Source of the DNA: Bradyrhizobium sp. sGM-13 | GTDB taxonomy: Bacteria > Pseudomonadota > Alphaproteobacteria > Rhizobiales > Xanthobacteraceae | Direction of reading: 5' to 3' | NCBI RefSeq assembly: GCF_018398875.1 | Contig: NZ_JAGWDK010000007.1 | Coordinates: 248,001-312,000, forward strand | Length of the DNA stretch: 64,000 bases | In this document: positions 8,484 through 17,384 of the stretch, piece after piece | Numbering within the stretch: the stretch's first letter is position 1 | Layout of the letters: each line of letters starts with the position of its first letter | The notes under the pieces: generated by a model | Databases searched by the model: none | Seen by the model: the letters and a program-made list of their open reading frames with translations, nothing else | What the model was told of the DNA's origin: nothing | Position numbers and translations under genes: made by a program

Positions 8484-8515
8484 CCGGTTGGCCGCGAGGC
8501 AGGAAGCAGCGCATC

Positions 8516-9631
8516 ATGCACGGAACGAAGATTCTGGAGGAGGCCGACCGCCTGATGACGGTCTGCAATTCCTGCCGCTATTGCGAGGGCCTCTGCGCAG
8601 TGTTTCCAGCGATGGAAATGCGCCGGGCTTTCTCCGACGGCGATCTCAATTATCTCGCCAATCTCTGCCACGCCTGCGGCGCCTGCTATACCGATTGCCA
8701 GTTCTCGCCGCCGCACGAATTCAACGTCAATGTGCCGAGGACGCTCGCGGTGGCGCGCGCGGAATCTTATGCGGCCTATGCATGGCCACGCGCCTTCGCG
8801 GGCACGTTCGCACGCAACGGACTTGTCATCAGTCTTGTTGCCGCGCTCAGCGTCGCCGCATTCATTTTCGGCTTCGCTGCTTTACACGATCGCCAGGTGC
8901 TGTTTGGCACGCACACCGGTCCGGGCGCGTTCTACAAATTGATGCCGCACAATGCGATGGCAGCCCTGTTCGGCGCGGCGTTCCTTTACGCGATCGCAGC
9001 GCTGGCGATGGGCGTGCGGGCCTTCTGGCGCGACATCGGCGAGCCCATCGGCATGAAGACCGATGCGGCCGCAGTGCTGCAGGCGATCAGGGACGCCGGC
9101 GAGTTGCGCTATCTCGATGGCGGCGGCGTCGGCTGTTTCAACGAGGACGACCGCCCGACCGACCGCCGCAGGCTCTATCATCACTTCACCTTCTACGGTT
9201 TTGCGCTGTGCTTTGCCTCGACCTGCGTCGCAACGCTGTATCACTATCTGCTGGCGCGCGAGGCGCCGTATCCGTGGTGGGATCTGCCCGTCGTGCTCGG
9301 CACGCTCGGCGGCATCGGGCTGTTGATCGGGCCGATCGGTTTGCTCGCTGAACGATGGAAGCGCGATTCCATCCTGGTCGATGAAGCGCGTTACGGCATG
9401 GATGTCGCGTTCATCGCGATGTTGTTCCTAACGAGTCTCACAGGCATGGTGTTGCTGATCTTGCGCGAGACGGCAGCAATGGGACCGCTGCTGGCGATGC
9501 ATCTCGGCGTGGTGTTTTCGCTGTTCGTCACCATGCCCTATGGCAAGTTCGTCCACGGCATTTACCGTTTCGCCGCCCTGGTGCGCTATGCGATGGAACG
9601 AAGAGCGATGGCACAGGGGACGGCGGAGTAA
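8516..9631 (+). CDS. tcuB: TcuB-type Fe-S and membrane electron-transfer protein
   Basis: A 371-residue membrane protein. The cytoplasmic N-terminus carries two cysteine clusters, CNSCRYCEGLCAVFP and CHACGACYTDCQ, for [4Fe-4S] centres. Several transmembrane helices follow from about residue 95, with His residues in TFYGF-type and HLGVVFSLF segments that could bind heme. TcuB reoxidises TcuA-bound FADH2 and passes electrons to the quinone pool. The ATG at 8516 follows AGGA and is preferred to an in-frame ATG at 8453 that overlaps the previous gene. Confidence 0.85.
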   Translation: MHGTKILEEADRLMTVCNSCRYCEGLCAVFPAMEMRRAFSDGDLNYLANLCHACGACYTDCQFSPPHEFNVNVPRTLAVARAESYAAYAWPRAFAGTFARNGLVISLVAALSVAAFIFGFAALHDRQVLFGTHTGPGAFYKLMPHNAMAALFGAAFLYAIAALAMGVRAFWRDIGEPIGMKTDAAAVLQAIRDAGELRYLDGGGVGCFNEDDRPTDRRRLYHHFTFYGFALCFASTCVATLYHYLLAREAPYPWWDLPVVLGTLGGIGLLIGPIGLLAERWKRDSILVDEARYGMDVAFIAMLFLTSLTGMVLLILRETAAMGPLLAMHLGVVFSLFVTMPYGKFVHGIYRFAALVRYAMERRAMAQGTAE

Positions 9632-9977
9632 GATCGCTGTCTTTCTACGTCATTGCGAGCGGACCGTCTCGCCACGTCGGCAGTCGGCTCCCTCTCCCCT
9701 TGCGGGGAGGGAACAGACCTCTCGTGCGGTAGCGGTGATGTTGGGAGCGCGGCGTTCGTTGATGATGATGATGATGATGATGATGTCGCAGACGTGATCG
9801 CCGGAAACGCGAGTTCACTGCGCATTTCTCGCCGAAAGTTTTTGCAGCTTTCTCCCGAACTGACCTGAACCAATCGCGCCCTGCATTGTTTGCAGTGCAT
9901 TAACAAGGCTGCCGGAGGAACCGGAGCCGGTTCATGAGGAAGCGCTCTTTCGGGCGCCACCAACCGAGAGAGAGCTG
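9632..9977. other. Intergenic region with a palindrome, a trinucleotide run and an operon leader
   Basis: No gene was found in this 346-base gap. It starts with a GTCATTGCGAGC fragment (9650-9661) like the arms of the repeat at 58685-58737. A CCCTCTCCCC...GGGGAGGG hairpin follows at 9691-9717. A GAT trinucleotide run occupies 9761-9785. The last 190 bases are likely to hold the promoter of the exopolysaccharide operon that begins at 9978. Confidence 0.6.
9761..9785. repeat. (GAT)8 trinucleotide microsatellite
   Basis: Eight uninterrupted GAT units lie about 190 bases upstream of the HlyD-like gene at 9978. Such runs can change length by slipped-strand mispairing. The run is non-coding here as far as can be seen. 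Confidence 0.8.
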
Positions 9978-11450
9978 ATGAACAATCTATTCAACGCCGG
10001 TGCGACTGCACGTTCCTCCGGAATCGACCACGGCCTCCCACCGAGAGCCCGGCGCCACCCGACCATCCTGAGAGTTTCCGCCGTCGGTGTCGCCGGGCTG
10101 TTGTCGGCATTGATGGTGACGGCCGTGGCTCCGCCGATTACCGCCGATCAATCGGACCGCGCCGTTGTCAACGCGCCGGTGACGCTGCTGACTGCACCGA
10201 TCGGCGGCGAAATCGACACGCTGACGGCGCTTCCCGGCCGCGACGTCCGCGACGGCGATAAGCTGGCGCAGATCAGCAATCCAAGGGTCGATCGCAGCAC
10301 TCTGATCTCGTTGGAAGAAAAATCATCCGATGCGCGCCAGAAGCTCGACGCGACGCGGGCAAAGGGCGCATCCGACCGCGCCTATGTTGCTTCCCTCGAG
10401 GCCGAACTCGCCAGCCAAACTGAGCAGCTCAAGATGCAGTTCCAGTCGCAGATCGAGGAGCTGCGCGCCCGCGTGTCGCAGTCCAATGCCCAGAGCGGCG
10501 AAAAGAAGGTTTTGGTAGAACGGCAAAGCAACATGGTGACGCGCAATACGGCAAGTATGGACATGCTCAGGCCGACCACGCAGCAATATGCCGCGGCCAT
10601 GCACAATGCGGACGCGGAGCGCGCCAAGCTCAATCAAAAGATTGCGCAGCTCGATGCCTTGAACAGGGGCATCTATGTCGGAGAGGAACTGATTGTGCTC
10701 AACAATCTGACTCAAAAGCGCAGGGACATCGATCTCGACGCCCAGCGCATGGAGATCGAGGAGCGGCAGCAGTCTGCCGTCCTCGGCGACCTGGAGCGCC
10801 TGATCGACGCCGAGCAGAGGCGGCTTGCGAGCCTGGCAGGAGCGGACGTCGTTTCTCGCGGCCCCGGCAAGGTGCTGACCATCGGCGCTGCGATGGGGCG
10901 TCACGTCAACCCCGGCGATACCATCAGCTCCGTCGTTGATTGCGACAAGCGCTTCGTGGTTGCCATTTTTTCGTACCGGCAAGGACAGAACATGATGCCC
11001 GGCACCCGTGTCCGCATTGACGGGAGCACGTTCCGTACCGGAATCATCAGCGCGGTGTTACCGAAGACCAGCGACAAGGTCGATGAGCGCTTTGCCGTGC
11101 CGTTTCCGCAAACCGAGCGGCGCGAGCTCTATGCGATCATTACGCCTGAAGGCGCGAACGAGGCTGGCGCGCCGGTGCGGGAAACGCAGGCTTCGGATAA
11201 TGCGGCCTGCCCGGTCGGCCAGTGGGTCACCGTTACGCGCGACGACGGCGTTGTGCCGTCGATGTCGGTCACCTGGCGGCGGCTCGGCAATCTCATGGCC
11301 TCGTGGACGCATGACGATGGCCGCAACAGCGAGACCGCGCAAAGCCACCCGATCGATGCGGATACACGCCGTTCCGGCATGGCCCAACCCGAGGCGCCGA
11401 AGGCCGATGAAAACTGGTGGTCCCGCACTGGCACGCTCGTATCGCGATGA
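9978..11450 (+). CDS. HlyD-like membrane-fusion protein of a polysaccharide synthesis operon (BgsB-like)
   Basis: A 490-residue protein with one predicted transmembrane helix at about residues 33-52, then a periplasmic part. Barrel-sandwich halves lie near residues 66-95 (VNAPVTLLTAPIGGEIDTL) and 290-320 (SRGPGKVLTIGAAMGRHVNP), flanking a long coiled coil rich in Glu, Gln and Arg at about 100-285. It overlaps the next gene by four bases (ATGA). In Alg44 and in rhizobial BgsB, similar adaptors partner a membrane glycosyltransferase, which supports a role in polymer export. The C-terminal 60 residues are polar and probably disordered. Confidence 0.75.
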   Translation: MNNLFNAGATARSSGIDHGLPPRARRHPTILRVSAVGVAGLLSALMVTAVAPPITADQSDRAVVNAPVTLLTAPIGGEIDTLTALPGRDVRDGDKLAQISNPRVDRSTLISLEEKSSDARQKLDATRAKGASDRAYVASLEAELASQTEQLKMQFQSQIEELRARVSQSNAQSGEKKVLVERQSNMVTRNTASMDMLRPTTQQYAAAMHNADAERAKLNQKIAQLDALNRGIYVGEELIVLNNLTQKRRDIDLDAQRMEIEERQQSAVLGDLERLIDAEQRRLASLAGADVVSRGPGKVLTIGAAMGRHVNPGDTISSVVDCDKRFVVAIFSYRQGQNMMPGTRVRIDGSTFRTGIISAVLPKTSDKVDERFAVPFPQTERRELYAIITPEGANEAGAPVRETQASDNAACPVGQWVTVTRDDGVVPSMSVTWRRLGNLMASWTHDDGRNSETAQSHPIDADTRRSGMAQPEAPKADENWWSRTGTLVSR

Positions 11451-12673
11451 AGCACGCGATCGGGATGGCGTTATGTGCAATGGTCCTGGGTTCGACGCCG
11501 GTTGCGAGCAAGCAGCCGGAAAAGAGCGGCGGCCCGTTTTGCGCCGGGCTGAACAAGGCGGTGGCACCGCTGACCGGCGAGGCTGACGCCGTCTTCATTC
11601 GCAGCTATGAACCCGGCGCTGGCGAAGCGAGCCTGCCGGCGGGCATTGCCACGACGGCGTTTGTCTATGACAACGCGCTCGCCGTCATTGCGCTGATCGC
11701 CTGCGGCAACGTGCCGGATGCCAAACCGATCGGTAACGCATTGAGCCGGGCGGCCCGCAACGACCGGACCTTTCACGATCATCGGGTGCGCAACGCCTAT
11801 CGCGCCGGCCCGGTTGGCAGCGGGGCTCCGAATCTGCCGGGATGGTGGGATGAGCACGCCAGGATCTGGGCCGAGGATGCGGCGCAGGACGGCACCTCGA
11901 CCGGCAACGTTGCATGGGCGGCCTTGGCGCTGCTGACGCTGCATCAGGCGACGCACGATCGGCAGTATCTCAACGATGCCAAAAGCCTGATCGATTGGGT
12001 CATCGCCACCACCGCCTGCGGCGATGGGTTCTGCGGTGGCGTTCATGGCTACGATCCGCAGCAGGTCACGCTCACCTGGATGTCGACCGAGCACAATGCC
12101 GACGTCCACGCCGCCGCGAGCTGGTTGTTACGCCTGACCGGCGAGCCAAAATACGCCGACGCGGCCGGGCGGGCCCGGCGGCTGCTCGACCGTAGCTTCC
12201 GCGGAAATCACTTCCTGCTCGGCACCAAGCCCGACGGCAGTCTTGCGGATGAAGGCCTGCTCGCGCTCGACGCTCAGCTTTGGCCATGGATGGCCGTGCC
12301 GGATGCGCCTGCGGCCTGGCGAAGCACGCTTGATTTCGCGCAAACTCACCTGGCGGTGGATGGCGGTTTCGATTTCAACGGCGACCGCGACGGCGTCTGG
12401 GTCGAGGGAATGGCGCAGGCGGCATTGGCCTACCGGATCAGCGGCGACACACGGCAGAGCGATCGGCTGCTGGCCAATTTGAAGGCCGATCAAACGCGCT
12501 CCGGTCTACTCAACGCCGCACGCACCGCGCGACTGACGACGGGGTTGTCGATCGATCCCACCGGCACCGTGCCCGACTTCTTCTACTACCGCCGCCCGCA
12601 CCTCGGCGCGACCGCATGGGCGGCGCTGGCTGAAACAGGTTGGAACCCGTTCACCGGGGAAAAGATACGATGA
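11447..12673 (+). CDS. Periplasmic alpha/alpha-barrel (six-hairpin glycosidase-like) protein
   Basis: A 408-residue protein with an N-terminal signal peptide of about 24 residues. Repeated helical segments such as FVYDNALAVIALIACG, STEHNADVHAAASWLLRLTG and WVEGMAQAALAYRISG are typical of (alpha/alpha)6 toroids found in glycoside hydrolases and lyases. No GH8 (BcsZ) motif was recognised, so it is not a standard cellulase. The gene overlaps both neighbours by ATGA junctions, which ties it tightly to the adaptor and the glycosyltransferase. A polymer-trimming or editing role in the periplasm is inferred from context. Confidence 0.6.
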   Translation: MKHAIGMALCAMVLGSTPVASKQPEKSGGPFCAGLNKAVAPLTGEADAVFIRSYEPGAGEASLPAGIATTAFVYDNALAVIALIACGNVPDAKPIGNALSRAARNDRTFHDHRVRNAYRAGPVGSGAPNLPGWWDEHARIWAEDAAQDGTSTGNVAWAALALLTLHQATHDRQYLNDAKSLIDWVIATTACGDGFCGGVHGYDPQQVTLTWMSTEHNADVHAAASWLLRLTGEPKYADAAGRARRLLDRSFRGNHFLLGTKPDGSLADEGLLALDAQLWPWMAVPDAPAAWRSTLDFAQTHLAVDGGFDFNGDRDGVWVEGMAQAALAYRISGDTRQSDRLLANLKADQTRSGLLNAARTARLTTGLSIDPTGTVPDFFYYRRPHLGATAWAALAETGWNPFTGEKIR

Positions 12674-14649
12674 TGTTCCCGAGCGCAGGCGATGACCTAT
12701 CGATCGTCACCATGGATATGGGAATCCTCCTTGGGCTTCTGGCGATGGCGCGGCTGCTGGATCCGCTGCATGCCAAGGACCGTATCCTGTTCGGCATCAC
12801 GGCTTCATCCCTTCTGATCCTCTATGCGCTCTGGCGATGGAACGATACGTTGCCGCCGTTTGCGCTATCGGCCGAAAGCCTGTGGCCGCGGCTGTTCATC
12901 TCGTTTGAATTTCTTGCCATTCTCTACACGCTGATCTCGATCGTCATCCTGTTCCGCAGCACCGATCGCTCCGCGCAGGCCGACGCGGCGCAACGTGAAC
13001 TATCCGGGCCGCGTGGCTTCCCCGCCGTCGACATCTTCATCTGCACCTATGACGAGCCGCTCGAAATCCTCGAACGATCGATCCTCAGCGCGCTGGCGCT
13101 CGACTATCCCAATGCGACGGTCTGGGTGCTCGACGACACCAGGCGCGACTGGCTGCGGGAGTATTGCGCACAAGTCGGTGCGCATCATGTGACGCGGCCA
13201 GACAACAACGGCGCCAAGGCCGGCAATCTCAATAACGGGCTGATGGCGACCGCGCGCGAGACCAATGCGCCCGTCATCCTGGTGCTCGACGCCGATTTTG
13301 CCCCACGGCAGGATTTTTTGAAACGCACGGTCGGCCTGCTGTTGTCCGATCCGGAAGTTGCGATCGTGCAGACGCCGCAGTTTTACCATAACGCGGACCC
13401 GATCCAGCACAATCTGCTCGCCGGAAAAAGCTGGGTCGACGATCAACGCTTCTTCTTCGACGTCTTTCAGCCTGCCAAGGACGCGTGGGGCTGCGCGTTT
13501 TGCGTCGGCACTTCCTTTGTCGTTCGCCGCGACCGGCTTGACGAGATCGGCGGCTTCCCGCAGCAAGCGATTTCGGAAGACATCAATCTCACCTACACGA
13601 TGCTTGCGCACGGCTACCGTACCTGGTGGCTGAACGAACCAATCAGCTTCGGGCTTTCCGCCGAAGGCATCCCCGAATACATCACCCAGCGCGCTCGCTG
13701 GTGCCTTGGCACCATACAGGTCGCTCTACTCGGCAATGGCCCGCTATTCGGCCGCGGCTTCAGCTTCACACAGCGCTGGCACTATTTTCACGGGGTGCTG
13801 AACTGGCTCAGCAAGCCATTCATGGTGTTGCTGCTGATCGCGCCGACGATCTACTGGTTCGGCGGCCTGCCCGCCTTCGAAGCCGACTACCATACCTTCC
13901 TGCGCTACGGCCTGCCGGCGCTGCTCGGTCAAATCATCTACATGGGCTGGATCTCGCGCGGGCGGACGCTGCCGTTATTCATGGAGGCCACCCACGCGGT
14001 CACCTGCTTTGCGGTGACCGCGACGCTCTTGAGCGCTATCGTCAAGCCGTTCGGCCGCCCGTTCAAGATCACCGACAAGGGCGGCGACCGCTCGACGCCA
14101 CGCGTGCATTGGACGCTTGCAGCGATCTTTGGACTGATCGCCGCAAGTTCTGCCGCCAGCATCCTCTGGGCGTTCATCTCGCCCTATGCGGCCAGCGAGA
14201 TTTCCTCGCTCGACTTCTTTAATCTGCTGTGGGCCGGCATCGCGATGCTGATCGCCTTCATCGCGTTTCTCGTCTGCTTCGAATTGCCCCGTCCTGGCGA
14301 CATGTTCGAAACCGATGAGCCCGCCTGGCTGTCGGGCGAAGGGAAAATCCTCTCGTGTCGCCTGCTCGCGGTGTCACCGACCTCGGTGCGCTTTTCGGGT
14401 CCGGCCGGCAACGCCCTCGAGCTTGCCGGCTGGCGATATCAGATTCATCTGGAAGGATTGGGATGGACCGACATATCAATGGTCTCGCGATTCCGCGAGA
14501 CGGTGCTGGCGCGCCTTGAACCTACGGCCGAACAATATCAGCGGCTGGTAGTTCGGCTTTTCAGCACATCTCGCGGTAACATCGCCAGTGAAGCCAGCCT
14601 GCGCGGCGCGCTGGCCGGATTGCTGCGACGGGGATTCCTCGGCGCCTGA
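12670..14649 (+). CDS. Processive family-2 glycosyltransferase, cellulose-synthase-like (BgsA-like)
   Basis: A 659-residue inner-membrane protein. The hydrophobic N-terminus is followed by the GT-A domain with all processive-synthase motifs: DD at 155-156, DAD at 207-209, SED at 302-304 and QRARW at 340-344. Further transmembrane helices occupy about 385-560. The C-terminal domain (about 565-659) resembles a degenerate PilZ barrel, without a clear RxxxR motif. Rhizobial BgsA, which makes mixed-linkage beta-glucan under c-di-GMP control, has this size, this layout and a BgsB partner. BcsB and BcsC are absent, which argues against cellulose. The start at 12670 overlaps the previous stop by four bases. 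Confidence 0.82.
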   Translation: MMFPSAGDDLSIVTMDMGILLGLLAMARLLDPLHAKDRILFGITASSLLILYALWRWNDTLPPFALSAESLWPRLFISFEFLAILYTLISIVILFRSTDRSAQADAAQRELSGPRGFPAVDIFICTYDEPLEILERSILSALALDYPNATVWVLDDTRRDWLREYCAQVGAHHVTRPDNNGAKAGNLNNGLMATARETNAPVILVLDADFAPRQDFLKRTVGLLLSDPEVAIVQTPQFYHNADPIQHNLLAGKSWVDDQRFFFDVFQPAKDAWGCAFCVGTSFVVRRDRLDEIGGFPQQAISEDINLTYTMLAHGYRTWWLNEPISFGLSAEGIPEYITQRARWCLGTIQVALLGNGPLFGRGFSFTQRWHYFHGVLNWLSKPFMVLLLIAPTIYWFGGLPAFEADYHTFLRYGLPALLGQIIYMGWISRGRTLPLFMEATHAVTCFAVTATLLSAIVKPFGRPFKITDKGGDRSTPRVHWTLAAIFGLIAASSAASILWAFISPYAASEISSLDFFNLLWAGIAMLIAFIAFLVCFELPRPGDMFETDEPAWLSGEGKILSCRLLAVSPTSVRFSGPAGNALELAGWRYQIHLEGLGWTDISMVSRFRETVLARLEPTAEQYQRLVVRLFSTSRGNIASEASLRGALAGLLRRGFLGA

Positions 14650-14696
14650 GGCGGTATGCGTGCCCCATCGACATCAGTACAGGCGAGCGCATTGCT

Positions 14697-15287
14697 TCAG
14701 TACCGCTCTGCGATCTGATCGAGCTTCCTGCTGAGCAACCATGACAGGCCGAGAAACGCGACCAACATCACGATACCCAGGCCCGAAGAGGCATTGTTGA
14801 TCGACTTCTCCGAGAACTGACCGAAGGCATAGCCGGCCGAGACAACGGCGCCGGACCAAAGACCTGCCGCAACGAAGTTGAGCGCAAGGAAGGTCGACCA
14901 GGGCAGCCGCGATATTCCGTAGGCAAACCCCGCGATCCCGCGAATACCGTGCGGGAAGCGATGAAACAGGATCATCCAGACATAGTGGCGCTCTGTCAGC
15001 CGGACTGCGGTCTGGACGGGGCGCTCAAACCGCGGGAAACGATCGAGCAGGCGGAGGCCGTAACGCCGCCCGATCCAGAAGCGAATGACGTCGCCGGCGA
15101 AACTGCCGAACCAGCAGACCACGATGAGCGTTCCAAGACCCAGCGCACCCGAGTGCGCCGCGTAGCCCGCAAATAGCGCAAGCAGCAGGCTATGCGAGGC
15201 CGCATAGGCAAACATCAGGCTGTAGGCCACATCGCCGTGCTGGCGGATGAGCTCGAGAAACGAGGTCAGATCGGTAGGAAAAAGCAA
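14697..15287 (-). CDS. DedA family membrane protein
   Basis: A 196-residue multi-spanning membrane protein with the DedA/VTT arrangement. The conserved loop GSFAGDVIRFWIGRRYG is near residues 61-77, and the segment FHRFPHGIRGIAGFAYGISR near 108-127 carries the conserved Arg and Gly residues. Family members are lipid flippases or transporters linked to envelope homeostasis. The best start in frame appears to be a TTG at 15287; no good ATG or ribosome site was seen. It converges on the polysaccharide operon, about 47 bases from the glycosyltransferase stop. Confidence 0.85.
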   Translation of the reverse strand: MLFPTDLTSFLELIRQHGDVAYSLMFAYAASHSLLLALFAGYAAHSGALGLGTLIVVCWFGSFAGDVIRFWIGRRYGLRLLDRFPRFERPVQTAVRLTERHYVWMILFHRFPHGIRGIAGFAYGISRLPWSTFLALNFVAAGLWSGAVVSAGYAFGQFSEKSINNASSGLGIVMLVAFLGLSWLLSRKLDQIAERY

Positions 15288-15532
15288 TGTAGGCCCGCCC
15301 AGTTCCTTAAGATATTCCCGGGATGAGCGGGTTCGGTCGGAACGCTATCACTCCGCGGAAGCATGTGGAAGCCAATAGGCGCGCCCGCAAGCGCCAGCTT
15401 TGCACGCCGAGCGTGTTTGCAAGGGAAGCGATCCGTAAAACGGGTTAGGACGCGTACCCGCTGATCGTGCTTGATCGGTGCGGCTTGATCGATGTTCATT
15501 CCCCGACAGCGACCAATTCCGCAGCCCGGCAA

Positions 15533-15547
15533 AATGACGCGATGTGC
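15533..15547. repeat. 15-base sequence shared by both flanks of the TRAP operon, copy 1
   Basis: AATGACGCGATGTGC occurs here, just past the stop of the TRAP large permease gene, and again at 18727-18741 upstream of the TRAP binding-protein gene. The flanking bases are only partly alike. It may be part of a decayed dispersed repeat or a shared site. Confidence 0.35.
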
Positions 15548-15570
15548 CAGGAGCGGCCGTCCGTTCGATC

Positions 15571-16863
15571 TCATCGCAAATCGGCACCGAAGATCATATC
15601 AGGGACAAGCAAGACCACTGAGGGGACAAAGATCAGTATCAAGGTCACCACGGTGACGGCGATCAAGAACGGCGTCGAGTCCCGGGTGTACTCGCTGATA
15701 GGACAACGCAGCACCTGGCAGGCGACGAACATGGCGGCGCCGACGGGCGGCGTGTAGTTTCCGATCGTCGCAGCAATAATGAACACGAGCCCGAAATGGA
15801 CCGGATCAATGCCGTAATTCGTCACCAGCGGAAGGAAGATGGGCGTCAGCATGATGATGAGCACCGAGCCCTCCATGAAGGTGCCAGCGATCAGGATGAA
15901 GAGCACGATGAGCACCATTACAACGTGCGCGTTTTCCGTCACACCCAGCATCCAATCCGAAATCACCTCGGGTATTCGCTCAAACACGATGCCGTAACCA
16001 AAGATCGCCGAGAGCGCGAGCAGGAACATCACGGCCCCGACATCGACCAGGCCGCCCTCGATGGCTTCACGGAAACCCGCGAACGTCAGCATCCGGTAAG
16101 CGAAGAACCCCACCGCCACCGCATAGATGACCGCGAAGGCCCCAATCTCCGATGGCGTGAAGACGCCGTAGCGCAATCCCGCCAACAGCATGATGGGAAA
16201 CAGGATTGCCCAGATGCCACCCCACGACGCCAGCAGGATTTCACGCCCGGTCGCCCGCGTCTCGCGTTCCGGCCCGTAGCCGCGGCGGCGGGCGGTGATG
16301 GCGATCGCAATGGCGAGAGCTGCCCACAGCATGAGGCCCGGAATAATACCGGCGGCAAACAGCCGTCCGATCGAGACCTGGCCGACTGTGCCATACAGTA
16401 TGAAACCAATCCCGGGGGGAATGATTGGCGCCAGCAGAGAACCGTACGAAATCACGCCGGCCGCGTAGCCGCGGGCATAGCCGCGCTTGAGCATCTGCAA
16501 GCCGATGATGCGGGCATTCATGGCGGCGTCCGCAATCGAGGATCCCGTCACCCCGCTCATCAGCGTTGAGAGTGCAATAGAGGTCTGCGCCAGACTGCCG
16601 TGCATTCTTCCTGTCAGTACCGTGGCCAGCTTGAGCAGGTTGGTCGTGATGCCGGAGTTGTTGAGAAAATTGCCGGCGAGGATAAACAGCGGAACCGCAA
16701 GCAGCGCGAAATTCTGCGTCTCGGTTACCGTTACCTGTATCGGGATTGTTGCCGGCAGTTCCGGATGCTGGATGAAGAACAGCGCGCCGGCAATTCCAAT
16801 CGCGAAGGCAACTGGCATTCCGATCAGCATCAGTACTGTGAACGCAATGATTACGATCAGCAT
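15571..16863 (-). CDS. TRAP transporter large permease (DctM family)
   Basis: A 430-residue inner-membrane protein with about 12 hydrophobic segments. It carries the family features LIGMPVAFAIG near the N-terminus and FLNNSGITTNLLKLATVLTG near residues 65-84, plus LMSGVTGSSIADAAMNARI. Together with the small permease and the binding protein it makes a sodium-driven importer, usually for carboxylates. It is last in the P-Q-M operon, 16 bases after the small permease gene. Confidence 0.92.
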   Translation of the reverse strand: MLIVIIAFTVLMLIGMPVAFAIGIAGALFFIQHPELPATIPIQVTVTETQNFALLAVPLFILAGNFLNNSGITTNLLKLATVLTGRMHGSLAQTSIALSTLMSGVTGSSIADAAMNARIIGLQMLKRGYARGYAAGVISYGSLLAPIIPPGIGFILYGTVGQVSIGRLFAAGIIPGLMLWAALAIAIAITARRRGYGPERETRATGREILLASWGGIWAILFPIMLLAGLRYGVFTPSEIGAFAVIYAVAVGFFAYRMLTFAGFREAIEGGLVDVGAVMFLLALSAIFGYGIVFERIPEVISDWMLGVTENAHVVMVLIVLFILIAGTFMEGSVLIIMLTPIFLPLVTNYGIDPVHFGLVFIIAATIGNYTPPVGAAMFVACQVLRCPISEYTRDSTPFLIAVTVVTLILIFVPSVVLLVPDMIFGADLR

Positions 16864-16879
16864 GGCTATGCGCGTCGGA

Positions 16880-17374
16880 TTATATGACGTCGACGGCGCG
16901 ATATTCGGCGCGCTCGCCCCGGAATTCTCCGCGGACCTTGAGCGCGGTTGTCACGATCAGCAGCGCCGCGCCGACCGGCAAGCTCATTGTGACCCAGGAG
17001 TAGCTGACTTCCGGAATGCCCTGGAAGCTGCGTACCCGACTGATCCACGATAAATAGGCGCCCATCACGAGTAGGTAAACCAGAAACGCGGTGATCAATG
17101 CGTAGTTCACCATACGGAGGGTCGTCTGGAGCTTGTCCGGCAGGCGACTGGCGAAAACTTCGATGGCCATCATGCTATTTTTCCGCCAGGCAATATCGGC
17201 GCACAGAAAGCAGGCCCAGGCGAACAGGGCGGTCGAAACATCCGTCGACCAGTTGATCGGATGGCCAAGCATCCGCATAACGCCGCCAAGAAAGATAAGG
17301 ATTACCATCACGATGAGAAACACGGAGGCGATCCATGCCTCGGCGGCGCATACACGCTGGTAGATTTTCTGCAT
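16880..17374 (-). CDS. TRAP transporter small permease (DctQ family)
   Basis: A 164-residue membrane protein with four predicted helices. The segment VMRMLGHPINWSTDVSTALF (about 31-50) and the conserved WRKNSMMAIEVF-like loop that follows are typical of the DctQ family, which joins the large permease to form the transport complex. It starts 10 bases after the stop of the binding-protein gene, consistent with one transcript. Confidence 0.88.
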   Translation of the reverse strand: MQKIYQRVCAAEAWIASVFLIVMVILIFLGGVMRMLGHPINWSTDVSTALFAWACFLCADIAWRKNSMMAIEVFASRLPDKLQTTLRMVNYALITAFLVYLLVMGAYLSWISRVRSFQGIPEVSYSWVTMSLPVGAALLIVTTALKVRGEFRGERAEYRAVDVI

Positions 17375-17384
17375 TTGGCGGAAC

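Noticed and set aside
12670..14649. Cellulose synthase BcsA
   Set aside because: Motifs are shared, but BcsB, BcsC and the GH8 cellulase are missing and the layout with a HlyD-like partner fits bgs-type systems better.
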